The position numbers and the translations under genes are program-made. The notes below the pieces were generated by a model. The model was not told the DNA's origin. It made no database searches and saw only the letters and a list, made by a program, of their open reading frames with translations. Below, one piece after another: positions 9,034-18,996 of a DNA stretch of 64,000 bases. Source of the DNA: Spirochaetota bacterium (GTDB taxonomy: Bacteria > Spirochaetota > UBA4802 > JAFGDQ01). Position 1 is the stretch's first letter; each line of letters begins with the position of its first letter. The DNA lies in assembly GCA_034190085.1 (NCBI GenBank), contig JAXHTS010000078.1, forward strand, positions 1 through 64,000, in the 5' to 3' direction.

Positions 9034-9354
9034 ATGTACGCGATAGTGCAAATAGGCGGAAAGCAATATAAAATTGAAAAGGATATGATGCTTCATGTAG
9101 ATAAATTAAGAAATCAAAGAGAGGGTAGCATTACCATTGATAAAGTGTTGATGTATGTTGAGGGGGATCAGGTGCTTCTTGGACAACCATATCTGGATAA
9201 TGTCAAGGTTACAGCGGATGTGCTTGGAGTAGTAAAGGGAAGGAAGGTTAGGGGAATAAAATTTAAGAAGAGGAAAAATTATACAAGGACATTAGGTCAT
9301 AGACCTGAGTATTTGAGATTAAAGATAAATGAGGTATCAGCAGGTTCTGAGTGA
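9034..9354 (+). CDS. rplU: 50S ribosomal protein L21
   Basis: 106 residues, the usual bacterial length. It starts MYAIVQIGGKQYKIEK, the hallmark N-terminus of L21, and has the basic region GRKVRGIKFKKRKNY and the conserved GHRPEYL near the C-terminus. It is a structural component of the large subunit binding 23S rRNA. AAGGATG precedes ATG. The stop codon overlaps the GTG start of prp, giving a tight operon rplU-prp-rpmA. Confidence 0.97.
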   Translation: MYAIVQIGGKQYKIEKDMMLHVDKLRNQREGSITIDKVLMYVEGDQVLLGQPYLDNVKVTADVLGVVKGRKVRGIKFKKRKNYTRTLGHRPEYLRLKINEVSAGSE

Positions 9355-9707
9355 TAAAGGTCTATCTGAAAAATGTTGTTTTAGAAGATGGTGTAATAAT
9401 AAACAAAGACAATAGTGAAGTGGGTATAAAGGCTTATGGTCATTCAGGATTTGACAAAAAGGGTTCTGATATAGTATGTTCAGCAATATCAGCCATAATC
9501 CAGACATCAATACTAGCAGTAACCAAGGTCGCGAATATTCATCAAGAGATAGTACAAGGGGATGGCATATTGGAATCATCTATACATATTGGAGAAGCGG
9601 GAAGGACAAATTTATTTGCTTTAGGGGTAATACTAAATACTATGATAATCGGGCTAAAGGAGATCATCAATCATTATCCTGATGCTCTGGAGATTATTTT
9701 TGAATGA
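9351..9707 (+). CDS. prp: Ribosomal-processing cysteine protease Prp (YsxB family)
   Basis: 118 residues, GTG start overlapping the rplU stop. The family cleaves the N-terminal extension of L27 in Firmicutes and relatives. The catalytic pair is present: His31 in YGHSGFDKKG and Cys43 in DIVCSAISA, so the enzyme looks active. The gene has the canonical position between rplU and rpmA. What is odd is the substrate: L27 encoded next door has no extension to remove (see findings). Prp may therefore have another target here or act in ribosome assembly. Confidence 0.92.
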   Translation: MIKVYLKNVVLEDGVIINKDNSEVGIKAYGHSGFDKKGSDIVCSAISAIIQTSILAVTKVANIHQEIVQGDGILESSIHIGEAGRTNLFALGVILNTMIIGLKEIINHYPDALEIIFE

Positions 9708-9719
9708 GAGAGGTGCATA

Positions 9720-9983
9720 ATGGCGCATAAAAAGGGTGGCGGTTCAACCAGAAATGGAAGAGATTCTAGATCCAAGAGATTGGGAGTCAAGAGATTTGGA
9801 GGGGAGGTTGTTAGGGGCGGGACAATTATTGTTCGTCAGAGAGGGACAAAGATACACCCTGGATTCAATGTCGGTAGGGGGGGGGATGATACCCTCTTTG
9901 CCAGGATTGACGGGGTTGTTAAGTTCGAGCACATCGATAAGGCTAGAAAGAGGGTTTCCGTGTATCCCTTATCACAACCTTAA
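9720..9983 (+). CDS. rpmA: 50S ribosomal protein L27
   Basis: 87 residues starting [15 protein letters not shown], with [15 protein letters not shown] in the middle; this is a mature-type L27 whose N-terminal tail reaches the peptidyl transferase centre. An in-frame TGA at 9705-9707, only four codons upstream of ATG and with no other start codon between, rules out a cleavable N-terminal extension. GAGAGG precedes the start. It is the last gene of the rplU-prp-rpmA operon, followed by a GC-rich hairpin. Confidence 0.97.
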   Translation: MAHKKGGGSTRNGRDSRSKRLGVKRFGGEVVRGGTIIVRQRGTKIHPGFNVGRGGDDTLFARIDGVVKFEHIDKARKRVSVYPLSQP

Positions 9984-10013
9984 TCAAATTACACAGTATA
10001 ATAAATGAGATAG

Positions 10014-10043
10014 AATCGCGCGGAGGAATAAATTCGCGCGATT
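10014..10043 (+). terminator. Intrinsic terminator after rpmA
   Basis: AATCGCGCG at 10014-10022 and CGCGCGATT at 10035-10043 form a 9 bp perfect stem with a 12-base loop, followed by TGTTGTTTAT. It lies 31 bases after the rpmA stop codon. Confidence 0.7.
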
Positions 10044-10130
10044 TGTTGTTTATGGATTGGGGAATATCGGTTGATTCGAAAGATATTAAGTGAGGATTGC
10101 GAGGGTTGAATTTGTTGTTGGGGGATTATA

Positions 10131-11138
10131 TTGAGTAAATTTACCGATTCCATAAATATTCGTATAGAGGCTGGAAATGGTGGCTCCGGGGCTGTTTCCT
10201 TTTGCAGAGAAAAATATATCCCTCGTGGCGGCCCCGATGGAGGTGATGGGGGAGCAGGGGGGGATGTTTATATTGAGGCTGATCCTTCATATCATAATCT
10301 CTCTCACCTCTTTAATGATAGAATCTATAGGGCTGAGAATGGCCATCCAGGCATGGGTAGGAATAAACACGGGAGAGATGGGAAGCCTTTGATAGTAAAG
10401 GTCTCTCCAGGAACTGAGGTGGTTGATGATGATACAGGTGAATTTTTATCTGACCTTCTTATGGGTGAGGAAAGGGTATTGGTGGGTAAGGGCGGGGTTG
10501 GGGGAAGAGGTAATGCCTTCTTTAAGTCCTCTACCAATCAGGCTCCTAAATATTCCCAGCCTGGTATACCAGGTCAGAAAAGGTGTCTTTCCCTCAATCT
10601 TAAGCTTATAGCGGATGTTGGTCTGGTGGGGCTTCCCAATGCTGGGAAGTCAACGCTGCTTTCCAGAATAACAAAGGCAAAACCAAAAATTGCAGCATAT
10701 CCCTTTACTACCTTAATTCCCAATCTTGGAGTCCATGAAAGGGTTGATGGAACATTCTACACAATTGCAGATATCCCGGGAATAATAGAAGGTGCGCATA
10801 GGGGTCATGGCCTTGGTCTCTCCTTTTTAAGGCATATTGAGAGGGTAAAGGCTATCCTATTTCTTATAGACTCAACTGAGAGTAATCCAGCATTTAACCT
10901 GCAATTATTAAAATCCGAGCTAAAAACCTATAATGAGGAATTATTATTGAAGCCATATAGAATACTTCTCACAAAGGTCGATTTGGTAGATAGAAAAGAT
11001 TTAAAGAAAAAGATTGACCTTTTAGGTGAAAGAGATATATTATCAATTTCTTCAGTTACAGGATGTAATATCCAAAGGCTTACGGATATTATTGATATTC
11101 TACTGTTGAATAAGGATGATTCCATTGTTATATTTTGA
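10131..11138 (+). CDS. obgE: GTPase Obg
   Basis: 335 residues. Residues 1-158 are the glycine-rich Obg fold (AGNGGSGAVSFCREKYIPRG and GGRGNAFF). Then comes a G domain with P-loop GLPNAGKST (166-174), switch/G3 DIPGIIEGA (214-222) and G4 TKVD. Obg proteins act in late 50S assembly and stress control, in keeping with the L21/L27 genes just upstream. The short C-terminus lacks the extra OCT/TGS domain of some Gram-positive forms. The start is TTG after GGGGGA; the next in-frame ATG would cut into the Obg fold. Confidence 0.96.
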   Translation: MSKFTDSINIRIEAGNGGSGAVSFCREKYIPRGGPDGGDGGAGGDVYIEADPSYHNLSHLFNDRIYRAENGHPGMGRNKHGRDGKPLIVKVSPGTEVVDDDTGEFLSDLLMGEERVLVGKGGVGGRGNAFFKSSTNQAPKYSQPGIPGQKRCLSLNLKLIADVGLVGLPNAGKSTLLSRITKAKPKIAAYPFTTLIPNLGVHERVDGTFYTIADIPGIIEGAHRGHGLGLSFLRHIERVKAILFLIDSTESNPAFNLQLLKSELKTYNEELLLKPYRILLTKVDLVDRKDLKKKIDLLGERDILSISSVTGCNIQRLTDIIDILLLNKDDSIVIF

Positions 11139-11244
11139 GTTCTAATGATCTTTGATGATGTGAGTGTTTAGCATTTCTCTATTGATAAAATTTCAAATAA
11201 ACAGCATTGATTCACAAATGCTTAAGGTTGTGAAAGGTTGAAAA

Positions 11245-14013
11245 ATGTTAGATAAAACATTGAGTATTTTTTTTGGTACAAAGCATGAAAGGGACATCAA
11301 GAAGCTTCGTCCATATGTTGAAAAGATTAATTCCCTAGAGCCTGAGATGAAAAAACTGTCCAATGCGGCTATGGAAGCCAAAACTTTTGAATTCCGCGGT
11401 CGACTAGAGCGAGGAGAGTCATTGGATAGCATATTACCAGAGGCCTTTGCGCTTGTGAGGGAGGCATCAATCAGGACTTTGGGAATGAGGCATTTCGATG
11501 TTCAATTGATGGGGGGGGTCGTTCTTCATCAGGGCAAGATAGCTGAGATGAAAACAGGCGAGGGTAAGACTCTTGTAGCCACGCTTCCCTTTTATCTCAA
11601 TGCCCTTAATGGGAATGGAGTACATCTTATTACTGTAAATGATTATCTTGCCAGAAGGGATGCGGAGTGGATGGGGCCGGTATACAGATTTCTTGGGCTA
11701 TTGGTTGGGATTATTCAGCATGATATGGATCCATACGAAAGGCAGGAGGCTTATAGTTGTGATGTGATTTATGGAACCAACAATGAATTCGGTTTTGATT
11801 ATTTGCGTGATAATATGATTCAGCATAAACGCCTGCAGGTACAAAGGGATCTTAATTTTGCAATAGTGGATGAGGTTGATTCCATTCTGATTGACGAAGC
11901 CAGGACTCCATTAATAATTTCGGGTTCTACAGATGAATCAACAAAGAAATATATTCAAGTGAATAGAGTAATCCCAAGCCTTATCGAGGTAGAGGATTAT
12001 GAGATAAACGAGAAGGATAGGAACGCCCTGTTGACTGAACAAGGTGTTCGACATGTTGAGAAATTATTGAAGATTGATAATCTTTATGATAGCAGAAATA
12101 TTGAGATAGTTCATCACATCAATCAGGCCCTAAAGGCGCATACGCTCTTTAAAAGGGATGTTGATTATGTTGTGGCAGATGGGCAGGTGATAATCGTAGA
12201 TGAGTTTACTGGGAGGTTGATGCCAGGAAGAAGATATTCCGATGGACTGCATCAGGCCCTGGAGGCAAAGGAGAATGTCTCAATTGCAAGGGAGAGCCAG
12301 ACTCTTGCCTCTATTACCTTTCAGAATTACTTTAGGATGTATAAGAAGCTGGCCGGTATGACTGGAACAGCTGATACTGAGGCGGTTGAGTTTAAGAAGA
12401 TATATAATCTGGATGTTGTAGTTATTCCAACTAACGAACCTGTAAAGAGGGACGACTATCCTGATAAAATATATCGGACAGAGAAGGAAAAGTATAATGC
12501 TATTGTTGAGGAAATCGAAGAGTTGAGTAGCGAGGGACGTCCCATACTTGTGGGTACCATTTCCATCGAGAAGTCAGAAAAGTTGTCACATTTGTTAAAG
12601 ATGAAGGGGATTCACCATAATGTACTGAATGCAAAATATCATGAGAGGGAGGCGAAGATAATCGCTGAGGCTGGAAGTCCCGGAACTGTTACAATAGCGA
12701 CTAACATGGCAGGACGAGGCACGGATATCGTTTTAGGTGGTAGAAAACTATACATAGATGAAGTTGATAATCATATGCCTGTTCATGAGGGTGAAATATG
12801 GGATGATTTTAAGATTTCAGTGCTGAATAATGAATTTGATAAGGCCGATGATATATCAGAAAAGATGACTGGCCAGGATAAACAGAAAGCAAGGGATATT
12901 ATTAGGCAAGGGAGGGAGTGGGTAGGTAACCATCAGAGTGTTGTTGATGCTGGAGGTGTTCATATTCTTGGAACAGAGCGTCATGAGGCTAGGCGTATTG
13001 ACAATCAGTTGAGGGGGCGGTCTGGCAGGCAGGGCGATCCTGGTTCGTCGAGGTTCTATCTTTCCCTGGATGATGATTTGATGAGGGTATTCGGCTCAGA
13101 CAGAATATCATCTGTAATGCAGCGACTAGGCATGGAGGAGGGGCAGGAGATTGAGAGCAAAATGGTTACGAAGGCAATTGCAAACGCACAGAAGCGTGTG
13201 GAGGGGAGAAATTTTGAGATTAGGAAACACCTTCTTGAGTATGATGATGTCATGAATTCTCAGAGGGAATTTATATACGATATGAGAAATAAATTATTAG
13301 AGGGTGAAGATATATCGTCAATAGTAAATGAATATATAACCGAGGTCGCGGAATCTATAGTTGAGTTTTACACAGATGGCAAGTCTCACCCAGAGGATTG
13401 GGATCTTGATGGATTACAGAGTTTTATGAAAACAAGGTATTTAATTAACATTGATCATGACAGGATAGATCCCTATAAACTCTCATACAATGAGTATGTG
13501 AATAATATTAAGGAAGAATTGTTTAAAACCTATAATGACAAGGAGGTTACCGTAGGCAATGATGCTATGAGAATAGCTGAGAGGCTGATTACCCTTCAGG
13601 TTATTGATACTAAGTGGCGCGAGCATCTTCTGACTATGGATGAATTGAGGGATGGTATATGGACTGTTGGTTATGGCGAGAGAAATCCTCTGGTAGAATA
13701 TAAACTAGAGGGATTTGAGTTGTTCAGGGGGATGATGGATAAATTGAGACAGGATATATTGGAATTTATTATGAAAGTGCAGATTGAGGAGGTCCTTGTG
13801 GAAGAGGATGAGGACTTTGAGTATACTAAAATAGGGGAAGAACATCATGCTGAAGTAGAGCAGTTTGCTGAGCAGGGAGGAATACCTGTTCTTACAGCAC
13901 AGCCGTCCCAGGGTGCTAGGAAGGAATTCAAACAGAATGCCCAGGGAGAAAGGAATAATATTACAAGTGGCGGGGTTAAGAGGAAAAAAACCAGGAGGAG
14001 CAGGCGGAGATGA
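11245..14013 (+). CDS. secA: Protein translocase ATPase SecA
   Basis: 922 residues. It drives preprotein export through SecYEG. Visible parts: Walker A GEGKT at 105-109, [11 protein letters not shown] (Walker B) near 211, the preprotein cross-linking region, [15 protein letters not shown], and the second nucleotide fold with [10 protein letters not shown] and the arginine-finger block [13 protein letters not shown]. The C-terminal linker ends in a basic tail ([11 protein letters not shown]) and lacks the Cys-rich SecB/zinc motif, so a SecB-independent or divergent tail is likely. The downstream mutase gene starts one base after its stop, so the two are probably cotranscribed. Confidence 0.97.
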   Translation: MLDKTLSIFFGTKHERDIKKLRPYVEKINSLEPEMKKLSNAAMEAKTFEFRGRLERGESLDSILPEAFALVREASIRTLGMRHFDVQLMGGVVLHQGKIAEMKTGEGKTLVATLPFYLNALNGNGVHLITVNDYLARRDAEWMGPVYRFLGLLVGIIQHDMDPYERQEAYSCDVIYGTNNEFGFDYLRDNMIQHKRLQVQRDLNFAIVDEVDSILIDEARTPLIISGSTDESTKKYIQVNRVIPSLIEVEDYEINEKDRNALLTEQGVRHVEKLLKIDNLYDSRNIEIVHHINQALKAHTLFKRDVDYVVADGQVIIVDEFTGRLMPGRRYSDGLHQALEAKENVSIARESQTLASITFQNYFRMYKKLAGMTGTADTEAVEFKKIYNLDVVVIPTNEPVKRDDYPDKIYRTEKEKYNAIVEEIEELSSEGRPILVGTISIEKSEKLSHLLKMKGIHHNVLNAKYHEREAKIIAEAGSPGTVTIATNMAGRGTDIVLGGRKLYIDEVDNHMPVHEGEIWDDFKISVLNNEFDKADDISEKMTGQDKQKARDIIRQGREWVGNHQSVVDAGGVHILGTERHEARRIDNQLRGRSGRQGDPGSSRFYLSLDDDLMRVFGSDRISSVMQRLGMEEGQEIESKMVTKAIANAQKRVEGRNFEIRKHLLEYDDVMNSQREFIYDMRNKLLEGEDISSIVNEYITEVAESIVEFYTDGKSHPEDWDLDGLQSFMKTRYLINIDHDRIDPYKLSYNEYVNNIKEELFKTYNDKEVTVGNDAMRIAERLITLQVIDTKWREHLLTMDELRDGIWTVGYGERNPLVEYKLEGFELFRGMMDKLRQDILEFIMKVQIEEVLVEEDEDFEYTKIGEEHHAEVEQFAEQGGIPVLTAQPSQGARKEFKQNAQGERNNITSGGVKRKKTRRSRRR

Positions 14014-14014
14014 T

Positions 14015-15376
14015 ATGGCTTCAAGATTAATGAAGAGTGTTTCGGGTATCAGGGGTGTGGTTGGCGAGACATTGACTCCGGAATTGATTGTAAAGGTTGC
14101 TTCTGCCTTTGCAAAATATTCAAAGAATGGTACTGTTGTAGTTGGAAGAGACAGTCGGCCTAGCGGTGAAGCGATATCAAGGGCCTTGGAATCAGCTTTA
14201 GCACTTTCAGGATGTAGTGTGATTGATCTTGGAATTGTTCCTACCCCTACGGTTCAATTGATGGTGGAAGAACTTCAGGCTGATGGTGGTATAGTAATAT
14301 CTGCTTCACATAATCCAGCGGAATGGAATGCATTTAAGTTAATCAATTCAAAGGGAACCTTTCTTAATTCAAGAGATATTTCAAAGTTTTTTTCTCTTAT
14401 GGAAACGAAGTTTAAGTACAAGAAGTGGAATGGGATCGGCGAAGTCGTCTATAATAACATGGCCCATGACATCCATATTAAGAGGATTTGTGATGCATTG
14501 GATTGCGAGGCAATAAGGAAGAGGGATTTCGCTATTGTCTTGGATTCTGTTAATGGAGCCGGATCCAGAATAACGGTTGAACTTCTGAATAGACTTGGAT
14601 GCAGGTTGACGACCCTCAACTGTGAGATGAATGGTATATTCCCAAGAGGTGCTGAGCCCTTGCCAGAGAACTTAAAGGAGATATCTAAGAGAGTAATTGA
14701 TGAATCAGCGGATATCGGATTTGCGCAGGATCCAGATGCGGATAGATTGGCCATTATTGATGAGAATGGAAGGCCTATTGGGGAAGAGAATACAATACCG
14801 CTTGTTGTGGAGCACCTGTTATCTAAACAGATCGGAAGGGTTGTTGTGAATTTTTCCACAACCAATGCTGTTAAAGATATAGCTGATATGTATGGAGCAA
14901 CCTTTAAGCGGGTGAAGGTTGGCGAGATAAACGTTGTGGAAGATATGTTAAAGAATGGAGCAAGGATCGGTGGCGAGGGGAATGGTGGAGTAATATCTCC
15001 TGAGGTTCATCTTGGTAGGGATAGTCTTGTGGGAATCGGATATATCCTGGAGATGATGGCTGAGAGGGGGAAAACTATCTCTCAATTGGTGAGGGACCTT
15101 CCGGTTTATGTGATGAAAAAGGGTAAGGTTAAATATGATAACAGTTTAAGGGATAATGAGATATTCTTAAAACTAAAGAATTTTTATAGAGATGAGAAGA
15201 TATCGACGTTGGATGGAATGCGTATAGATTTTGTCAAGGAAGGGGAATTCAAGGGGGGGTGGGTTCATCTGCGTCCATCCAATACTGAACCAATTTTTCG
15301 TATTATTTCAGAGGGTAGAGACAAAAAGCATGCTTTAAGAATATACAATCATTTTGCAAAGATGTTCAAAAATTAG
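14015..15376 (+). CDS. Phosphohexomutase (GlmM / phosphomannomutase family)
   Basis: 453 residues from ATG 14015; a longer open frame exists upstream but overlaps secA, and AGGCGGAG just before 14015 sets this start. The alpha-D-phosphohexomutase signature is complete: active-site Ser98 in SASHNPAEWN, metal loop DPDADR at 239-244, sugar-binding GEGNGGVI and phosphate-binding RPSNTEPIFR. The enzyme interconverts hexose 1- and 6-phosphates. Sequence alone does not decide between phosphoglucosamine mutase (GlmM, needed for peptidoglycan) and phosphomannomutase/phosphoglucomutase. I lean to GlmM-like because of the AEWN motif. Confidence 0.88.
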   Translation: MASRLMKSVSGIRGVVGETLTPELIVKVASAFAKYSKNGTVVVGRDSRPSGEAISRALESALALSGCSVIDLGIVPTPTVQLMVEELQADGGIVISASHNPAEWNAFKLINSKGTFLNSRDISKFFSLMETKFKYKKWNGIGEVVYNNMAHDIHIKRICDALDCEAIRKRDFAIVLDSVNGAGSRITVELLNRLGCRLTTLNCEMNGIFPRGAEPLPENLKEISKRVIDESADIGFAQDPDADRLAIIDENGRPIGEENTIPLVVEHLLSKQIGRVVVNFSTTNAVKDIADMYGATFKRVKVGEINVVEDMLKNGARIGGEGNGGVISPEVHLGRDSLVGIGYILEMMAERGKTISQLVRDLPVYVMKKGKVKYDNSLRDNEIFLKLKNFYRDEKISTLDGMRIDFVKEGEFKGGWVHLRPSNTEPIFRIISEGRDKKHALRIYNHFAKMFKN

Positions 15377-15395
15377 GCTACAATATTTGGAAATC

Positions 15396-18038
15396 ATGAG
15401 AAAAGGAATTATATTTGTCTTATCCGTTGTAACAGTGTTGATGTTGTTATCACAACAGCTATTTGCCAAGAGGGATAGCGGATTAAATCTTATCCTTTTG
15501 GGTGATTCAGCAATTTCTCTTGGCAGGGGAGGGACGGGTGTTTCATCACAAGGGGTAGACCTCTTCTATCTGAATCCTGCGTCCATCGCTTTCTCTGAGA
15601 GATTGGGCTTTGGTATACAATTCGGAACATTGGATTTCGGATTCTATAATCCCAATATATCTGTCGCTTTACCCACATCTTACGGTGTTATTGGGACATC
15701 GCTTCGAGTTATGGACATTCCATCCGATAGGAATGATATCAAGAATGGATATCTTCTCTCAATAGGCGGAGCAAAGGATTTTACGGATAGGCTTATGATG
15801 GGAGCTGCGTTGAATCTCTTCAATGGTTCGGATGCTTCGGACAAACTTTATTATACAGGTATTTCCATTGGATCAATTTATAGATTGAATTATGGGAAGC
15901 GTTTTCAAAAGGGATTCGGTATCCTTAATCCACGAATAGGTATTTCCCTGAATGCAGGAATACCTACAGGAGAGAATGATGACTATTCAAATTTTAATCA
16001 ACTAACATTCGGTTACAATTTCCTATTCTATAGTAAAGGGAAGATGGATATTGCCTTTTTCAATGATTTCTCTGCAATCCATAAGTATGATCATTTTCCA
16101 GCCAAGTTTGGATTTGAGACTACATATAAGAAGCGATATATTGGCAGGGTGGGATTTATATTGCCGCAATCTTATGAATACGGAGATTCTACGATTGGAT
16201 TAGGTTACAGGTTCAAGGAAGGAATGATTGAGGGTGATATCAATTATTCCCTTGTCCATTACAGTGGCTCGGATTTTGTTCATTATATGGGATTGAATAT
16301 GAAATATGGGAGGTTGGATAGAAAGCCGCCAGATACTAAGATAGAGGCAAGCGAAGAATATATCTCTCCCAATTATGATGGCAGGCAGGATTTTGTCTTT
16401 TTTAATCTTGAGGTAGATGATCGAAGCCGCATAAAGGGTTGGAGGCTGCAGATTATCAATGCTGAGGAAGAGGTAGTCAGAGAGTACAAGATATCTGAAC
16501 GTGATATTGAGGAGGATTTGGGATTTAAGGATTTTATTAGAAAGATATGGCAGAGGAAGGAATCCATGGTAGTGCCTGAGACCATTCTATGGGATGGAAC
16601 AGATTCCAGGAGAAGGAATGTCCCGGATGGTAGGTATAAATATTCCTTTATTGCATGGGATGAGAGGGATAATATTGCAGAGTCAAAGGATGGGATTATA
16701 TATGTCGATAATACTCCCCCTGAGGTAAAGATAAAAACAGAATATCTCCTCTTCTCTCCCAATGGAGATGATCAAAAGGATACCATAAAAATAGGATTGG
16801 ATGTAACAACCTCGATTGATGATGAGTGGAGGGCAGGATTTACGGATTCAGGGGGCAATATAATTAGGTCTTTTCAATGGGTAGGGGATCAGTTTCCCGA
16901 TTCAGTTGTATGGGATGGTAGGGATAACATTGGGGTTGAGGCTAAAGAAGGACTCTATTCCTTTTTTATCGAATCAAATGATAGGGCTGGTAATAGGGTA
17001 GAGAAATTCAAGAGAGAGATTTCACTCACTCGAAAGTACGAAGTAGCAGATTTGACAACATCAATGGAATATTTTTCTTATAATATGAATAATGATATTT
17101 CATTCTATCCATACATCTCACAAACAGAAGGACTCCAAGAGTGGAGTATAATTATCACTGATAAGGATCAGAATGAGATGAGGCGAATCGATGGGAAGAT
17201 TGACTTTCCAAAGTTTATCAAGTGGGATGGCAGGAATAGAAATGGAAAGAGGCTGAAGGATGGAAGGTATTCCTATAAAATCAGCACAAGATTTAACAGC
17301 GGGAATAGGCCAGCATCCTTCCAAAAGGAAATAATAATAGATAGCACTCCACCGCGTGTGTCTTTAGATTATTCCCCTAGTCTCTTTTCTCCTGATGAAG
17401 ATGGCAATAATGACATATTGACTATTTTCCCTGAAGCAAAGGATCAGTTCGGCATCACAGAATGGAGTTTAGATATATATGCATCCTCAGGGTCAAAATT
17501 TAGGACATTTAAGGGCAAGTCAGAGTTAGCAGGTGAGATTAAATGGGATGGGGTAGGGAAGTCGAATATGCTGGTTGAATCAGCGGCGGATTATTATCTT
17601 CAGCTTACAGCAACAGATCTTGCCAGAAACATATCCAAGACAGAGCGGATAAGATTGCCAATAGATGTGCTGGTGGTTGTAACTGAACGTGGATTCAAGA
17701 TTATGATCAGTAATATTGAATTTAAGTTTGACAGCGCAAATCTTACAGGAAGGGCATTCCCAATCTTGAATAGGGTGGCAGAGATACTAGACAAATACAG
17801 CAGATATAATATTATGATTGAGGGTCATACCTGTGACATTGGTGAGGAGAAGTATAATCTAAAATTGTCTGAGGATAGGGCAAATTCTGTTAGGGGTTAT
17901 CTTATCTCAAAGGGAATCGACGAAGACAGATTGACATTCCGTGGGATGGGGGAGACAGCCCCCTTTCTTCCAAATACCACTTCAGAGAATCAGAGGAGGA
18001 ATAGGCGAGTGGAATTTTTATTACTTAAGAAGAAATAA
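15396..18038 (+). CDS. UPF0164-like barrel / FlgD-type Ig repeats / OmpA fusion
   Basis: 880 residues from ATG 15396 (GGA six bases upstream); an upstream ATG at 15354 would overlap the mutase and spoil the signal peptide. Residues 1-24 are a signal peptide ending QLFA. Residues about 25-310 resemble the PorV/UPF0164 barrel (GLNLILLGDSAISLGRGGTG, LFYLNPASIAF). Residues about 320-760 hold four FlgD-like Ig modules, each with the WDG(R/T) and DGRYxY pattern (VPDGRYKYSF, VVWDGRDN, FIKWDGRNRNG, EIKWDGVG). Residues about 765-880 are an OmpA peptidoglycan-binding domain (NIEFKFDSANLTG, IEGHTCDIG, NRRVEFLL). The protein probably ties the outer membrane to the peptidoglycan. The UPF0164 part supports a spirochaete origin. 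Confidence 0.83.
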   Translation: MRKGIIFVLSVVTVLMLLSQQLFAKRDSGLNLILLGDSAISLGRGGTGVSSQGVDLFYLNPASIAFSERLGFGIQFGTLDFGFYNPNISVALPTSYGVIGTSLRVMDIPSDRNDIKNGYLLSIGGAKDFTDRLMMGAALNLFNGSDASDKLYYTGISIGSIYRLNYGKRFQKGFGILNPRIGISLNAGIPTGENDDYSNFNQLTFGYNFLFYSKGKMDIAFFNDFSAIHKYDHFPAKFGFETTYKKRYIGRVGFILPQSYEYGDSTIGLGYRFKEGMIEGDINYSLVHYSGSDFVHYMGLNMKYGRLDRKPPDTKIEASEEYISPNYDGRQDFVFFNLEVDDRSRIKGWRLQIINAEEEVVREYKISERDIEEDLGFKDFIRKIWQRKESMVVPETILWDGTDSRRRNVPDGRYKYSFIAWDERDNIAESKDGIIYVDNTPPEVKIKTEYLLFSPNGDDQKDTIKIGLDVTTSIDDEWRAGFTDSGGNIIRSFQWVGDQFPDSVVWDGRDNIGVEAKEGLYSFFIESNDRAGNRVEKFKREISLTRKYEVADLTTSMEYFSYNMNNDISFYPYISQTEGLQEWSIIITDKDQNEMRRIDGKIDFPKFIKWDGRNRNGKRLKDGRYSYKISTRFNSGNRPASFQKEIIIDSTPPRVSLDYSPSLFSPDEDGNNDILTIFPEAKDQFGITEWSLDIYASSGSKFRTFKGKSELAGEIKWDGVGKSNMLVESAADYYLQLTATDLARNISKTERIRLPIDVLVVVTERGFKIMISNIEFKFDSANLTGRAFPILNRVAEILDKYSRYNIMIEGHTCDIGEEKYNLKLSEDRANSVRGYLISKGIDEDRLTFRGMGETAPFLPNTTSENQRRNRRVEFLLLKKK

Positions 18039-18124
18039 TTTAATATAGCCACAGGCAGCTTAGGCCTGACATCACTGCAAGTCAGTTCAAATGAATTCTT
18101 TGATGCTTATAACCATAAATAATA

Positions 18125-18922
18125 ATGGATAGAAAAATGTATGCGGTATTCACTGATCTTGATGGAACAATGCTGGATTTTCATACATACAGCTATGAAA
18201 AAGCGTTAGACGGGATTAAAATTTTAAATGAAAATGGCGTTTTGCTCATCCCTGTATCAAGTAAAACTTTACCTGAGATGAAGGAACTGCATCGGGAGCT
18301 GAATCTTGCTTACCCCTTTATATTTGAAAATGGAGGCGGAATTGCTTTCCCTTCCCAGGTGAAGGAAGGTGATTTCAGGATTGAGATACTTGGTATAGGT
18401 ATAGAGGAATTAAAGGAAAAGTTTGGGGTATTGAGAGAGGTGTTACAGACCCCAATACGGACATTATTGGAGATGGATATACAGGAGATAATAGCGGAGA
18501 CAAATCTTTCAAAAAAAAGCGCCAAGTTTGCTAAAGATCGTTTAACCTCACTCCCCTTTTTGCCTTCTTCGTCTGAGAAGAAGATTGACATCTTAAAAGC
18601 AAACGATCTTTTAGAGAGACATAAGATTAAGATTACAAAGGGTGGAAGATATTATCACATTTCTGATGAGAATGCTGACAAGGGGAAGGCTGTGAGGAGG
18701 GTTATCGATTATATTAAATCGTCATATGGAATCGATGAAGTCATTTCAGTTGGAATAGGAGACAGTGAGAATGATATCCCTATGTTGGAGGTTGTGGATA
18801 TCCCATTTCTTGTAAAAAAGTATGACAACACAACAATTGAGACTGCGCTTAAGGTAAGGAGAACAGAGAAGATTGGTCCAGCAGGGTTTTCAGAGGCCAT
18901 GAGGTCAATCTTTTGTGATTGA
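18125..18922 (+). CDS. HAD-IIB phosphatase, mannosyl-3-phosphoglycerate phosphatase-like
   Basis: 265 residues. HAD motifs: nucleophile block FTDLDGTML (Asp11/Asp13), PVSSKT as motif II, and GIGDSENDIPML as motif IV. The order and the FENGGGIAFP segment match the MpgP/YedP branch of the Cof-like (IIB) HAD family. MpgP dephosphorylates mannosyl-3-phosphoglycerate to the osmolyte mannosylglycerate. No mannosyl-3-phosphoglycerate synthase gene is nearby, so the substrate is open; glucosyl-3-phosphoglycerate or another sugar phosphate is possible. No good ribosome binding site is seen; ATG 18137 is an alternative start. Confidence 0.78.
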   Translation: MDRKMYAVFTDLDGTMLDFHTYSYEKALDGIKILNENGVLLIPVSSKTLPEMKELHRELNLAYPFIFENGGGIAFPSQVKEGDFRIEILGIGIEELKEKFGVLREVLQTPIRTLLEMDIQEIIAETNLSKKSAKFAKDRLTSLPFLPSSSEKKIDILKANDLLERHKIKITKGGRYYHISDENADKGKAVRRVIDYIKSSYGIDEVISVGIGDSENDIPMLEVVDIPFLVKKYDNTTIETALKVRRTEKIGPAGFSEAMRSIFCD

Positions 18923-18937
18923 TGTGATATGTTATTT

Positions 18938-18954
18938 AAGCTACGATGTAGCTT
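18938..18954. terminator. Short hairpin between HAD gene and holin
   Basis: AAGCTAC at 18938-18944 pairs with GTAGCTT at 18948-18954 (7 bp, GAT loop), followed by TATATATAG. It lies 16 bases after the HAD phosphatase stop. The lack of a clear T run makes the terminator call weak; it may separate the phosphatase from the lysis pair. Confidence 0.35.
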
Positions 18955-18996
18955 TATATATAGTGTAACATAATTATTACATAAGGGAGATAGTTT

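Noticed and set aside
13865-14014. Extended N-terminus of the phosphohexomutase inside secA
   Set aside because: The first 50 residues come from the secA coding region in another frame; ATG 14015 with AGGCGGAG and the family N-terminus MASRLMKSVSGIRG fit better.
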